Shown here: piece by piece, positions 22,433 to 34,254 of the stretch
How positions within the stretch are numbered: position 1 is the first letter of the stretch
Layout: each line of letters opens with the position of its first letter
Assembly: GCA_013399305.1 (NCBI GenBank)
Contig: VXAI01000177.1
Span: 799,599 to 863,598 of the forward strand
Origin: Rostratula benghalensis
Lineage: Eukaryota; Chordata; Aves; Charadriiformes; Rostratulidae
Direction of reading: 5' to 3'
DNA: 64,000 bases
The notes under the pieces: generated by a model
Database searches by the model: none
Seen by the model: only the letters and a program-made list of their open reading frames with translations
Told to the model about the DNA's origin: nothing
Position numbers and translations under genes: made by a program

Positions 22433-25400
22433 AGTGATTCACTAAATGTTTTTTGCTGCTGAACCTGCAATTTAACTTTCCTTGTTACAATTGGAGGAGG
22501 TTTTTTACAGTAAATAATCATTTGTTTTCTCAGATACATTAGTGTGTGTTGTCCTGTAATATTTTTTTTTAGATGCCATTTCACACAGAGCACTATTTTA
22601 ACTGGAAAGTGAAGGAAAACGTTTGCTGAATGAGCCAGACTTGGATTTATTCTTTATTATTTCTATCCCTTAGTTTCAGAATAGTAAACTTGCTTTTTCT
22701 CTTTCCCTTTCTTTTTGCATGTGTGGTTACCAGGCTTGCAATATAGTTTTATTTGCTAGCCTATAAGGCTGTGTCCTCCTAAGCTCTCTGTGCTCTCTGT
22801 GTGTTTTTCTGGCTTTGCTGGTGGAGGGAAACGTGCCATCTTCTTTGTCAGGCTTGAGGAGGGCACAGGGCTTGCTTCCAGTCCTGCTTTAGGTAACCCT
22901 AGGGCCAGGCAGTGGACAGCCTTGTGACAAGGCTGGCTGGTGCTGGCTGTATGTCTCCTGGTTGTGCTGGTTTGGATCAGGAGTGTGCTTCTGAATGGTC
23001 CTCGCTCTCTGTGTTTGGCTTCGGACCACACAGTTGTCTTAGCCCCTGCCCTGGATTCCTTCTGAATGAAACTGAGCTGAAGGATGTGTTCTGAAAGCTC
23101 ACCTAACAGGCTCTGACCACTAATGGGCAGCTCACGGGAGCAGACCAGAAGTTGTTCTGAAATTACCCTGTTCTCTCCTGTTCTGTCCACCTCCCCAAAA
23201 CGTCAGCTTTTGGTCCTTGGCACCAGCTCCACCATGCTGTACATCTCCTTTCTAGTCCATGTGTATCCATAGTTTTCTTTTTCTCTTACTGTGTCAAACA
23301 AGCTCACACATACACTGGGGGGTTTTTTGTTCTTGCCTGTAAGTACTTCCAGCCTATTCAACATACCACCCCATAATCCATGTTACGCTTTGAGCTGGAA
23401 AATTAAAGTGAGATAATGTAGTTGATTGCTAAGGTGGATCTACCACATCATCAGCCTGTTTGAAAATGAATCAGCTGTGCTGTACGTGTTGCTGACACTT
23501 CCTCCTGCCAGCATGACTGACCTTAGTACAAAATGCTGTTGATGTGGTGTAAGGAAATATTTGCTCCATTATACAAATGCAGAAATTAAGGCACAGGCTC
23601 CTTGACCTCTTAAAATGACCTTTGGAAGCTTGTGCTGCAGCAAGGAACAGGGTTCAGGTCATGTAGCTCCAGGGACTTTAATTTTCAGACATACTTTGCT
23701 CCAACTATGGTTTCACATGAGTAATTTCATACATGAGGAGTCTGCTCTAGGAAAAAAAAAGCCACCAAGAATTTCATAGGGAAATTAGGCTGATGTCATT
23801 GCACTCTCTTACTGAATGTGTCTATCCTCCCCCTCAGTAATTTTTGAACATGTTGGGCCAGTTTAATAAATTCAACAGAAACAGAGTAAGCTTCAAGATA
23901 AGCCTGTCTGTAGCTTCCTTGAGAACAGACTGGGCAAAAGGCAGAGTCCCTTCTAACAGTTCTCCCTGAAGAAGAAGAAGCATCAGCATGAGCTTGACTC
24001 TTACTAGGCACGCAGGAATCCATGTAGGGATTACAATATCTGGGACCATGGGACAGGCTTTGATCACAGCCCAGGCTTTACTAGAGAGCAGCAGATCCGG
24101 ACACCTGAGGAGAGGTCAGGATGTGTCATACATTTATTACATCATGTACCATGGAGTTCCTGCACCTGCTCATCAGCGTGGTTGCACCTGACCAACGCAT
24201 CATCCTGGGTTTTACAGCCTAATCTGACCCACGAGTTGCTCCATGTCCGGAGTTGTAGTTAGCTGTCAGGACACAGAACGTACAGGGAAATTGACTAAGC
24301 TGCACAAAATGAGATAGCTTAGGACCATCCATGGCTGTGGACCGACTATTGCACTAAATCTCTTTCGCATACACGCAAAAAGTGTTCACAGTTAATTTTG
24401 TTCAGCCTGCTAAGAGGATCGGGGGAGACAGTGGTTCCCATTTGTGGCTATAAGTTTTCTGACCTTGCCTGCACCCTGATTTCTGTTGACCTCGGTGCGA
24501 GTTATGAGCAAGACCAGCCTCCATAATCACCCTCAAGCAAAATCACCCACAGCAAAATGCTGCGTTTCAGTTCTCGCAGTTGGTAGCCTTTGTATTAAAA
24601 AGCTTGAAATGATGTGAAGTTAATTCTGGAAAAGAAAATGCGCATCTTGTGGAAAACCATTCTGCGGGAAAATGGATCGGACAGTTCTGAAAATCTGCAC
24701 TGTGAGGTCTGTTCTCTCCCAGGTTTCCAGCAGGAATTTTCCATGGGTTCCCACCTCTGTCCCTGGCTAGGTTTGATTTCTCATATCTCTTGGGGGTTCT
24801 CTGTGTGGAGCGGTGTTTCCCCAGCGGCAACACCTTGCCCCCGTGTGCCGCTGAACATGGACGTGTATTTTGTCTGGCCCCAGCTTCCCTTTGGTACTGG
24901 GAGGCAGCTGCCAAGCCAGCCAGTGATGTCTGGGGAAGTCTGGTGCAGAGGATGAATAATAGTGACTTACAAATACATAAAAAACTAAAAACTCAGGTTT
25001 CCCTCCATTCTTTGTGACCCTTTTCTAGCCATCATTACTTCCCAGTGTGTTGTCTCCTATATTTACTGTTCCCAGTTGCTCCAGGTACTGTCCCATTCCC
25101 TGTTCTTCCCCTGCTACCATTGTGGCTGGCTCAAGCCTGTGCTGAAAGGGGAAGTTCTTGGGGGATTTGGCCCTTGCCATCCCTCAATCAGCTGCTGCTG
25201 TTTCTAAATTGTGTCACCTGGTGAGTGGGAGGACTGGAAGAAATACATGATTCGGCTTAGTTGTCCTGTCTTCATCTGCCTGGTCCATAAGCAAGGTAAG
25301 GGTTCTGTGCTGCTGCTTGGTCTCCTCATCAATGTGAAATACGGGCTCCGTTAATCACTCTGCACAATGTAGTTTTATCTCACATGAGGTCGCGGGTGCA

Positions 25401-28400
25401 CTCTGCAGGTGTTGTTGGTTCATGCTGTTACGATTCCATATGCAAAGCTCACTCTGAAATCAGTAATACTGCGTTTCCTCCTGTGCACAAGGTACTTAAT
25501 AAGCTTTGTGCCTGTTTAAGCACCTGGTCCTACGTTTTTGAACTTCATGATTTTGCAGTTTGTGGCTACTAAAATTCTGCCTTAAAAATATTATTCCCTC
25601 AATCTTTCCAAGCCCCACTAGTTTGTTCACCAGGTTGCTACTTCATGACCCCGTTTTGCCTCTGTGCTGTGGAAATACATGCTAATATTTGGAATATGAC
25701 ACTTCATGTGTTTCTTCTCCAGATGCTCATTGACACCACGAAGGTGGGAAGTGCATTAAAATTGCCTCTTACTGTGTGTTTTGCCTGATTGTCCTGCCAT
25801 TAACAAGGCAAGGGTCACCTACCTCAGAGAATAAATTCTAGTAGGATAAAAAAACTATCTTAAAATAGGTGATAATGAAAGATTGTACATTGGTACTTGT
25901 AGAAGCATAGTTTAATAACTTGAGTTGAATACAGAACAATTTTCTTCAATCCCAAAAGGAGAAAATAAAAGGAAGCTGGACTTAACTTCTCACAAGTGAA
26001 GCACCGAGCATGCTGTGGGTGCACCTTGCCACCTACTTGCGGGACTGGAGAAGCAAGTCAATTCACTTGTCACCCTGTTCGCACCCAGGCTGCTGCTAAC
26101 TTCACCGTGACTGGATAATTAGACCTGTGTGGCCTCAGAGCAACTAACGCTAATTGCACAGAGCAGAGCTGGCCAGAGGCTTCTCAGCAGAGGAGGCAAA
26201 AGAAAATCTGATCTTTCAGGGGATTGTTTTTTGGAACAGCAGAGGGAGGAAAGGCCAGAAAGGGTCTTATGGAAGGAGGAAGATGTAGTGGGGTTTAACA
26301 GGCTATAGGTGACTTAAAGGTGCCATGGATGGATGTCATCAGCCCCTGCATGCAGTTACCAGCTCTTTGCATCAGTCTCTCCTGACCAAGGTCTGAGCTC
26401 ATTCCCACAGCAGCAAGTGCAAGGGATGAGGCTGAAGAAGGCACCTTCTGCTCTTGCAACTGTGGTCAGCAGCAACAGATAGCAATGGCGGCTGCTAAAA
26501 GTTCCTTGCTTTTGTCCCCTGCACACACAGCTGTCACTGTTCTCCAGAACAGGGACAGTACAAGCAGTGTATTGATCTAGGCAGCTCGCCTACCCTGAAT
26601 TCCACCATGATCTGGAGTGAGGATTAAACACCAGCCATCTGAACGTACTGCTCTGAATGCAAGCAGTGTGGAGACGAACTGGGGTCAGAGGGGTGTACCA
26701 CTCTTTCCTAATATACCCTGAAGTCTGCTCCATTTGGTCTTACATCACACTAAACATGTGAAGTTGATCTTACAAAGGCTGAAAATGGCCAAGAGGAAAA
26801 GTGGAAGAAGGGCATGCTGCTACTGCAGAGCCACACACTGGTTTAGCAGGCAATAGTAAATTTAATTTGTAGGGTGAGAAGATGCTGGAAGAGCACTCGG
26901 TGGGAGAATATTGTTACTGTATACCAATGGCAATAAGCATTGCAAGGCAGCCACTATAGATAGATCAGTCTGTGTTCACATATTGTGAACTGTCAGGCTG
27001 GAAAAGAAATCTGAAATATCACCTCAGTAATTTTAGCTAGCTTTGATCCCAGAAAAAGAAATATAAGTAGAAGTGTAGTTTTGTGTCTTTTCTAAGTGGC
27101 TAAGATATAATGCATAGTCATCGAACTGTTTTCTGACATGATGCTAAAAATTCCTGAAATTTCTGCCATGATTGATGCAATGCATCTTCTGTAAAGGGCC
27201 TCTCAGCAGAAACTTTGTACTTTCTAGGCAGAGTTCATAGTCAACTCTTCAGCAATCTACTCAGATAAAACAGCACTCTTGAAACGAGGAAATACTCCAT
27301 CAGGGACAGAGGCAAAAATGTTCTAGGCATTATGCAACAGCACCAGAAAACTAAAAAGCCACTCAGTCCTAAGTAAGTTCTTTTTCTAAAGAGACATTTC
27401 AGAAGGTGGGGGGAAATAGAAAGGAAATATCTTTTCCTTACTTTAGGAAATCTCTCTGTTGACAGCTGAAACAACTCATTTCCTTTATCTGTAAAAATTG
27501 GCCAAAGACGTCTAGAAGAAAAAGGTTAAGTGGTGGTGTCTTTTATTATATGTTGTGTGGAGGATAGCTGTCGATGCTTCTTCCAAGAAAGCACTTCTTA
27601 GCTCACAGTGGGAGACAGTTCAGTAATTGTTTAGTCAGACATCTGAGTTTTAAGAATGTTGCTGTTATTCAAGTCAGGGAAATAATTTGTTTCATACAGA
27701 GGTGGGATTTTTTTAATTAATCAAGGATATCAGAAAGACTTGCAAATCAAAAACTTTACTAGAATTTGTAGTCTGTGCCTCCAGCCTCAGCATTTAAACC
27801 ATACAGACTGCTGAAAAGTGTCCTGAAGCTCCTAGAGTTAGCACCTGGGGTTGAGCACATGCAAGTGCTGAACAACTTGAAAGAGGCTCACGACATTCCA
27901 TCACCAGGAATTAAGCAGGCGGGGCCCAGCAGTCACACCTGTGTTACATCAAAATCTGTGTGTATAGCTCATGGCATAAATATGCGTGTGCACGTGTAGC
28001 AGAACCCTCTGTGCACAGGCATGTATATACTTATAAATAGGCAAGCAGGCTCTTTTATTTCACTAGCTGTGAACCTTCATTAGGAATTAACTGTGCTTTT
28101 AACAGGTCTCTTCTCAGCTGCCTGAAGTAGCAGAGGCAAAGCAGAGTGACTTAAAGTCACTGGGGCAACTGCAGAAACAATAGATGGCTAAAGTGACACA
28201 CCAAGCAAAGCAGAAGTGCTAACCATCCTTGTTTTATGGGCTGCATGGCTGTTTGATATTGGCCATGGAGAAAAATGTGCACTTGTGCACGCTTCAAACC
28301 GCAATCTAATTTTCATAGAGATTACTGAATTTTGTGATGCAACTTCATATATGCATACAGTAGACACTGGGGTTTTTAGGGTTTAGCACAGCTAGAAAAA

Positions 28401-30110
28401 TGTGTGACAACCTACTGTAGAAGGGAAAAGAAAAGAAAAGCTAGCTTTGTTTCCTTTCCTGCTGTGAGCATTTTATAATCAGTTGCAAGCCACCACATGT
28501 ACTTTTGCCCAGCTGCCCCTGTAGGTATCTCTTGGATGAAATCTGGCAGGTATTCACAGAACATCCCCATTGAGGCTGCTCATTGAATGGGAGGAGGAAG
28601 GAGAACATTTTACAATATTGATAAAGATATGATATTTTTGAGAGGAACATTTACTGAGTCGAGTTCTGTACAATGGTGGGTTTTTTCCTTACAAGCTTCT
28701 TCTGTGGATTGGGCTTTTTTCCCTCAAATGGAATAACTGTATGTAAAAGAGAACTGCAACTAAATGGCTGTGTTTTTACCTCACAAAGATCACACTGCCT
28801 GCAAAGTGGAAGTGCAGTTTGCTGCAATAGCTCACTTGCAAAACTGCTCAGCTGAGAACTTGTCTAATTCCTCACAAAAAGGAAGAGCAGAAATCTCTTT
28901 GACCTGTCTCCGGCATCTGAGAGAGTTCAAAGCACAGTAATTCTCCATTGTACCCAGTGAAATGCTGCAGTAGAGAGAGCGTGGTTTAGTTGGCTTGCAC
29001 CTCAGTATGCAATTACTATTACTAAAACATTTCCCTGGCTATGTTTTGTGCTGCAGAACATGTACCAGTAAGAGACACCACTGAAACGGGACAAATGGCA
29101 AGCGTAAACAACAACAAGGAAAGAACGGAGACAGCAGGTTGCAGAACTAACACCTATCCCCTTTGCCTGCTCCCTAATTTCAGACTTGTGGGTTTTTTAG
29201 AGCAAAATTAAGAACACTAGTGTTTCTGGCTGTGACGTGAGCATTCAGGAGTGTAGAGATCTCATGTTTGCTGTCAGACGTGAGTTGTTTCCCAGCCATC
29301 TCCACAGGGTGATGATGGTGAAAGTTCACAATGACACGGCAGCATTATTAACTATGCAAATGGCAGGTAAATCCTCTAGGAAAGGCAAAGAAAATCAGGA
29401 TTATTGACAGTGTTGCACTGGCTTTTCAAGACTTGTGAAGCTTAGGAGGATGCCTTCATATTCCTTGCTTTTCCTGATTCCCACTGTCTTCTACCTGGTG
29501 TGGTGGGCATGCAGTTCTCCCAGGAATTTGCACTTGGCTCATGTGCACTCCTTCTACAGTGCTTCTGGGGACTTCCCTCAGCTTGAAGATGAGCCATGAG
29601 GGTAACACCTCCCTTGGAAGGGTCCCTGTGCTGCTTTCTTCTTTGCCGATACAGAAGTCTGCCAGCTGAAATGCCCATTTTGCTGTCCTCTGAGATCACA
29701 ACTCTTTGGGAGGAAGTCAACATGTCATAAAGGCACACTTCCACACAGGGAAGTTTGTGCCACCAAAACACTTGTGCAGACACAGCACTATAACGGCAGG
29801 TTGGTGGGACTATCTCTGTTCTCCAGAAACTCAAGGTATTTCTTAATGTCTCAGAGCACTCTGGAGTCAAATTTGCTAAATTTCACCCACTAGAGTGCAG
29901 AGAGCAAACACAACTGTAATGACACAGCCAGACTGATGAAGGGCAGGAGGGAAGAAGAGATGCAGTATCTCAGCAGCAGGAAATCTTCCATCAGTGGATT
30001 TAAGGCTTCATAAATCACAGAGGGTCCCCTGGGCCAGCAGTCAGACACAGGGTGCCCTGGGTTGTTAAGAAATTTCTCAAGTTAAAAGGGCTGGAAGTAG
30101 CTGAATTGCG

Positions 30111-30111
<1 letters not shown>

Positions 30112-30144
<33 letters not shown>

Positions 30145-30166
30145 CTTTCCAAATTTATTTTTTATT
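30112..30166 (-). mobile_element. Poly(A) tail and poly(A) signals of a probable retroposed transcript
   Basis: On the + strand a 33-base T-run (30112-30144) is followed by TTTATT at 30154-30159 and again at 30161-30166. On the minus strand this reads as two AATAAA signals 10-20 bases before a long genomic A-tract, the signature of a reverse-transcribed, polyadenylated RNA 3' end. The body would extend rightwards from 30145. It has no open frame that I recognise and meets a CR1 fragment at 30361. A plain homopolymer expansion is the alternative. Confidence 0.4.
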
Positions 30167-30360
30167 TGTGTACCTTGTATATGAGGAAGCAGATGCATGC
30201 AAAATGGGGACAGCCAGCACTAGCATCAGCATGTACATGGGAAATAGGAGAAATGCTTCTGAGCAGGGCTGATTCCCATAGCATCTGGTGTGGTCCTCAG
30301 CCCCAAAGAGTGCCCTCGTAAAGTGTGCAGGGGTGAGGCTATGTGATTACCTGCTCCCCT

Positions 30361-30490
30361 AGAATCATAGAATCATAGAAACACAATCATAGAAACTACA
30401 AGACCTTCTAGTCCAACCATCCTCCTGTCACCAACACTACCCACAAAGCTACTCAATTATGTCTTGTAGAACCTTGTCCATTCACCCTCT
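30361..30490 (-). mobile_element. CR1 LINE 3'-end fragment, minus orientation
   Basis: The left end is a repeated AGAATCATAG motif, the reverse complement of the ATTCTATG-type tail that ends CR1 elements. The text that follows (CTTCTAGTCCAACCATCC and onward) matches CR1 3' UTR. Only about 130 bases are present, a severe 5' truncation typical of CR1. Confidence 0.85.
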
Positions 30491-31074
30491 TTCTCCTGGG
30501 GGAATTTTGCAGCCAAGGTTCTGAATCACTGGTGTGCTCACTTCTCAGCAATCCACAGAATGTTAAAATATGATTTAATTGTTCATACAGAGATAAGAAT
30601 ACACTGTGTACACTGCTGTGCAAAGTGGAATTTTGCCAGGCATGTTAAGCCATTTAATAATATAAAATCTAGGTTGTCACAGAGTACAAGGTAATTCTGA
30701 TTAACCTAACTGTAGCTGTGTTTTCAAACATATAAAAAACCTTTCAAAAACCTCTTTGCAGCACACCTTGGCAAATTCCTGGTTTTGACTGGTCGCATGC
30801 TTTTTCAGTCACCTTTCATTCTTGTTCTGCTGTTGGAAACTTACAGTTCAGAGTGGTTCTGGAACAGGATGTTTTATAGTATCACTGCCCAACAAACCAG
30901 ATTGATAGCTAAGAACATGTGTCTGCTCAACTTATTCCTGTGAGTAGCTCCATTGCTGTCAAGGAGACTAGAAATACACTTTATGTGTGACTTTCAGCCA
31001 GTTGCAGAGTACGCATGAGACACTGCATGTTTTCTAGCTGCTGGTGCCATTAGTTAGGCTTTCACAGGATAAGC
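30491..31074. other. Interval without recognised features
   Basis: AT-rich unique sequence between two CR1-like fragments. No open frame, RNA gene or repeat is supportable. Confidence 0.5.
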
Positions 31075-31270
31075 TAAGTTGGATGGGAGCTGAGGATGTC
31101 TCTTGTCCAACCTCCAGCTGAAAGCATGGTCAGCTGTCAAGCCAGGTTGCCTCAGGGCTTTATTTATTTGGTTCTTGAAGAACTTGATGGTAAATATTTC
31201 TTACAGAATCATTTAGCCTCTCTGCTGAGTGTCTGGAGAGAAAGATTTCTCATTTATGCTCTCCATTGTA
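31075..31270 (-). mobile_element. Diverged CR1-like fragment, minus orientation
   Basis: The stretch starting near AAGTTGGATGGGAGCTGAGG, continuing through TTGTCCAACCTCCAGCTG, GCCAGGTTGCCTCAGGGC and TTAGCCTCTCTG, follows the order of words in the reverse complement of CR1 3' sequence. Divergence is high and there is no tail motif, so boundaries are approximate and this could be an old copy of another CR1 subfamily. Confidence 0.45.
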
Positions 31271-32450
31271 GAACCATGTGCATGTTTCACCAGAGTAAGA
31301 CCAAAGTATGGGATATTTCTCTTCTTTTGTCCTGGGAGGCTCAATACACCAGCCTCTGGAGGCTACACTCCACAAACCTGTCATCTGGATGTTGCATGCA
31401 TTGTTTGAGGTCTGTTTGTCAATTTGGATTTGTGCTTTTCTTCCCCTAATATTATTTCACTCTATTAGCAACGTGCAGGTTTCCTTTCTCAGTATTTTCT
31501 GATTGTCCATGGTTGTCTTATTTCTCCTTTATGCTTCCTCGCCTCTAATTGTTCTGCAACCACCAGATGCATTCCAGGTTCCCATTGCACTCACCTGTCT
31601 GATCCCACACTTTTTCCAGCATCATCCAGTTCCTCTAAACAGCTTCTTCATGTGGATAGACATATGTGTATATAATTATGCAGAAGAGCAAAGTTAAAGG
31701 GAAAATATGATGACAAAGTCAAACAATTAAAAATTCAGCAAGGACTGCCAGCAGCCTCATTTTGCATTCACAAATGCACATGGCTGATCAAGCTGCTGAT
31801 AATTACACAATCAAGTTATTTTATTCAAAAAACCCTTCCTCATTCCTTGGACAGGATGTGATTCTGGGTGTGAGTCAGGGCTGTGTATTGAAGGAAGCTG
31901 CCTGCTGTTGCAGGAGCTGAAGGGTTTGCAGCAAAAAGGCCTGACAATTGCAGGAAAAGCATAAGGGCCGCCTTGTGGGTGGGGGGACTGATGATTCCAC
32001 TCCACTCTGGTACAGGGTTTTGGTGGTGCAATGAGAGTGGCTTCCACCTAAGTATTCACAGGTGGCCACACTAGGCATTTCTCATTTCCTGAGCGCTTAA
32101 CACTTGATACCTGATGTTGGCAACTCTACATTTTCACAAGACATAGCTGAAGTCAATAGGAAAGATATGCCTTAAAGAAATATGAAAAAGCTGGCTGTTG
32201 CTATATTCTTGAAACATGAAGGAGCTACTTTTTTTAATAGGGCATCAAAAACTTAAGAGGGAAGGAGGCACAGATTGTTTAAGACAGCATTAGGAATGTT
32301 TCTCAATCTCTAAAATGAAAAGGCCACAATCAGCTGTGGTGGGTGTGCTGAGAGGACTCATTTCATTTGTGCGTGTGAAGCATTCACAGTGGGTGCTTTA
32401 TGAACATGCTCAGGAGGAAACCTCTCGACAGCTGCTGCAAGTCTTAGCAT

Positions 32451-32724
32451 CATGGAATCATAGAATTGCTTAGGTTGGAACAGACCTTCCAGATCATTGA
32501 GTCCAACCATCAACCTAACAACGACAAAAACCATCACTAAAACATACTGTTAAACTTTATGTCCACCTGCCTTTTAAACACCTCCAGGGATGGTGACTCC
32601 ACCACTTCCCTAGGCAGCCTGTTCCAACGCTTGATAACCCTTTTAGTGTAGAATTTTTTTTCCTAATATCCCATCTAAATCTCCCCTGGTGCAACTTGAG
32701 GCTGTTTCCTCTTGTCCCAGGGGA
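32451..32724 (-). mobile_element. CR1 LINE 3'-end fragment, minus orientation
   Basis: A clear CR1 3' end read in reverse complement. It has the tail-derived CATGGAATCATAGAATTGC at the left edge, then TTCCAGATCATTGAGTCCAA, then the conserved block CCAGGGATGGTGACTCCACC. GGCAGCCTGTTCCAACGC and a terminal TCCTCTTGTCCCAGGGG complete it. About 270 bases, 5'-truncated, no coding capacity. Confidence 0.93.
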
Positions 32725-34157
32725 AAAGGAAACAGATTAGGATTTAGAGGTCCCAGTTAAAGGCCACGTTCTGAATGATGGGAATAAAAAGAAACTGTGA
32801 TTAATAAGAGCTCCATTCAAAGCAGGAGGAGTTAAGCAGGGAGGTTGGGAATTACCTGTGCTAATTGCAGGAGGAAGGGGTGTGGGGGAAAACGTTCTGG
32901 CTTTACTGTGAGGAGAAGCAACAACTGCTGTTTTGTGTATGAGTGGGTAACTCTGTGGCATCCCCAGGTACCCTTCTCCCAGGAACAGGCCTCCTTCCTG
33001 CCCTCACAAATTCTACCCCGCCCCCAAATGAATTGTTTTCGTGGCCCCAGTCCTGCAACAAAAGCAGTTGTCAGTTGTGACAGTGTCAAGGGTACAAAGA
33101 GTAGAGCTAAAGCAAAGCTCCCTGTGAAACTGCTGGGCTTGGAATTTTGCTAAGTAAAATGTCTACCTTCACAAATATATCTTGTTAGGCTTGGGGCTTT
33201 TTTGGTTTTGTGAAGGGACTGAGAAGGACAAGATGTGAGCATGTATATCAGTGACTCTTAAGTTGCTGTCCTTTTGGAGTAATTTGGTCTGTTGTTACAG
33301 ATACTTACAGTCTTATTGCATAAAAATACTGCTAGTAGTTACTGAGACTTCAGCTAATTTTGGAGTTCAGTGTAAGGAGACACAAGCCCATATACTCAGA
33401 CCCTTCTTCTTCTGGAGCTTACGCTGGCTGCCACACACCTCCAACCTCCCAATGCAGCTCTCAAGTTTGTTGCTTAACCTCCAGCTGTGAAATACAGGTG
33501 TGACCCAAATAGGGCAGAGCCCTTTCAGCACTCAAGGGGGACTGGTTGAGCCTTGTCTTGGGTGCGTGGGGTCATCTGACATCGCAGGACAGCTTGTTTC
33601 CAAACTGTTGGGGATCCCTCTCCCACAGGCGCTGCCCTGTGTCTTTGTTCATGTGTGACTGAATGGTGTATTTTGATAGGAAGTGTGCCATTTACCTTCA
33701 GTTTCCACCAAGGATGGAGAAATAGAGGGAAAAAAAAAAAAGGTATAGAGTGCTCTGTGTCTGAGAAAGGGTAGTGCTTTGCTGATTCTTGCTTCTGCAG
33801 TCAGTCTGACAAAGTGCACGTTAAAAGTGTGATTTAAGCAACGCTGGCATGAGATGAGTCAGAGGGGATTGCACACACGTTGCACGACTTTCTCATAAAA
33901 AGTATTAACCAGCCAGGGTACGACATCGAGCCTGTCATTTCAGGACAGAAATTTCAAGCATGGGAGTAACAGGTGTCCCTGCAGAACTCTGGATCCTTCG
34001 GGAGAAGCTGCTCTTTAAATACCCGATTGACCACGTTTGTTTTGGTGACAGGTCACTAAGCAACCTGTGCTGCACCGAGAAAATACAGTCTTGGCAGCGC
34101 TTCTTGGTACAGTCGGTGTCTTTGGCACTGAATCATTGTACTGTGAATTAGCACTGG

Positions 34158-34254
34158 CGGGAGCTGCCGGGCTTCATCCGTGGCAAAACTCCGGGGGTGG
34201 GTACCCCGCTGTGGCGGTGGTTTCAAGTATTAATTAAAAAGCAAGTACGCGGGT
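34158..34254. promoter_or_regulatory. Isolated CpG-dense patch, candidate regulatory element
   Basis: Eight CpG dinucleotides fall within about 97 bases (GGCGG, GCCGG, TCCGT, TCCGG, CCCGC, GGCGG, ACGCG), in surroundings that are otherwise CpG-poor. No repeat is recognised here and there is no adjoining gene. It could be an orphan CpG island or enhancer, or chance. Only the base composition is observed. Confidence 0.3.

Larger units (their letters stand above)
19170..30110. other. Gene-free interval downstream of FEM1C
   Basis: About 11 kb with no supportable gene. The longest open frames (for example 144 codons at 22756-23190 and 142 at 29442-29870, both minus strand) have no family resemblance, no splice context and Ser/Pro/Arg-rich composition typical of chance frames. 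Simple sequence includes a 14-base G-run at 21893-21906, an A/C-rich tract at 22386-22432 and AAAAG repeats near 28425-28440. No CR1 or LTR fragment is recognised in this part. Confidence 0.6.

Noticed and set aside
22756..23190. 144-codon minus-strand open frame
   Set aside because: Low-complexity Ser/Arg/Pro-rich composition, no recognisable domain and no splice or promoter context.
29442..29870. 142-codon minus-strand open frame
   Set aside because: No family resemblance; considered as a retroelement fragment, but no reverse transcriptase, gag-like or CR1 words are present.
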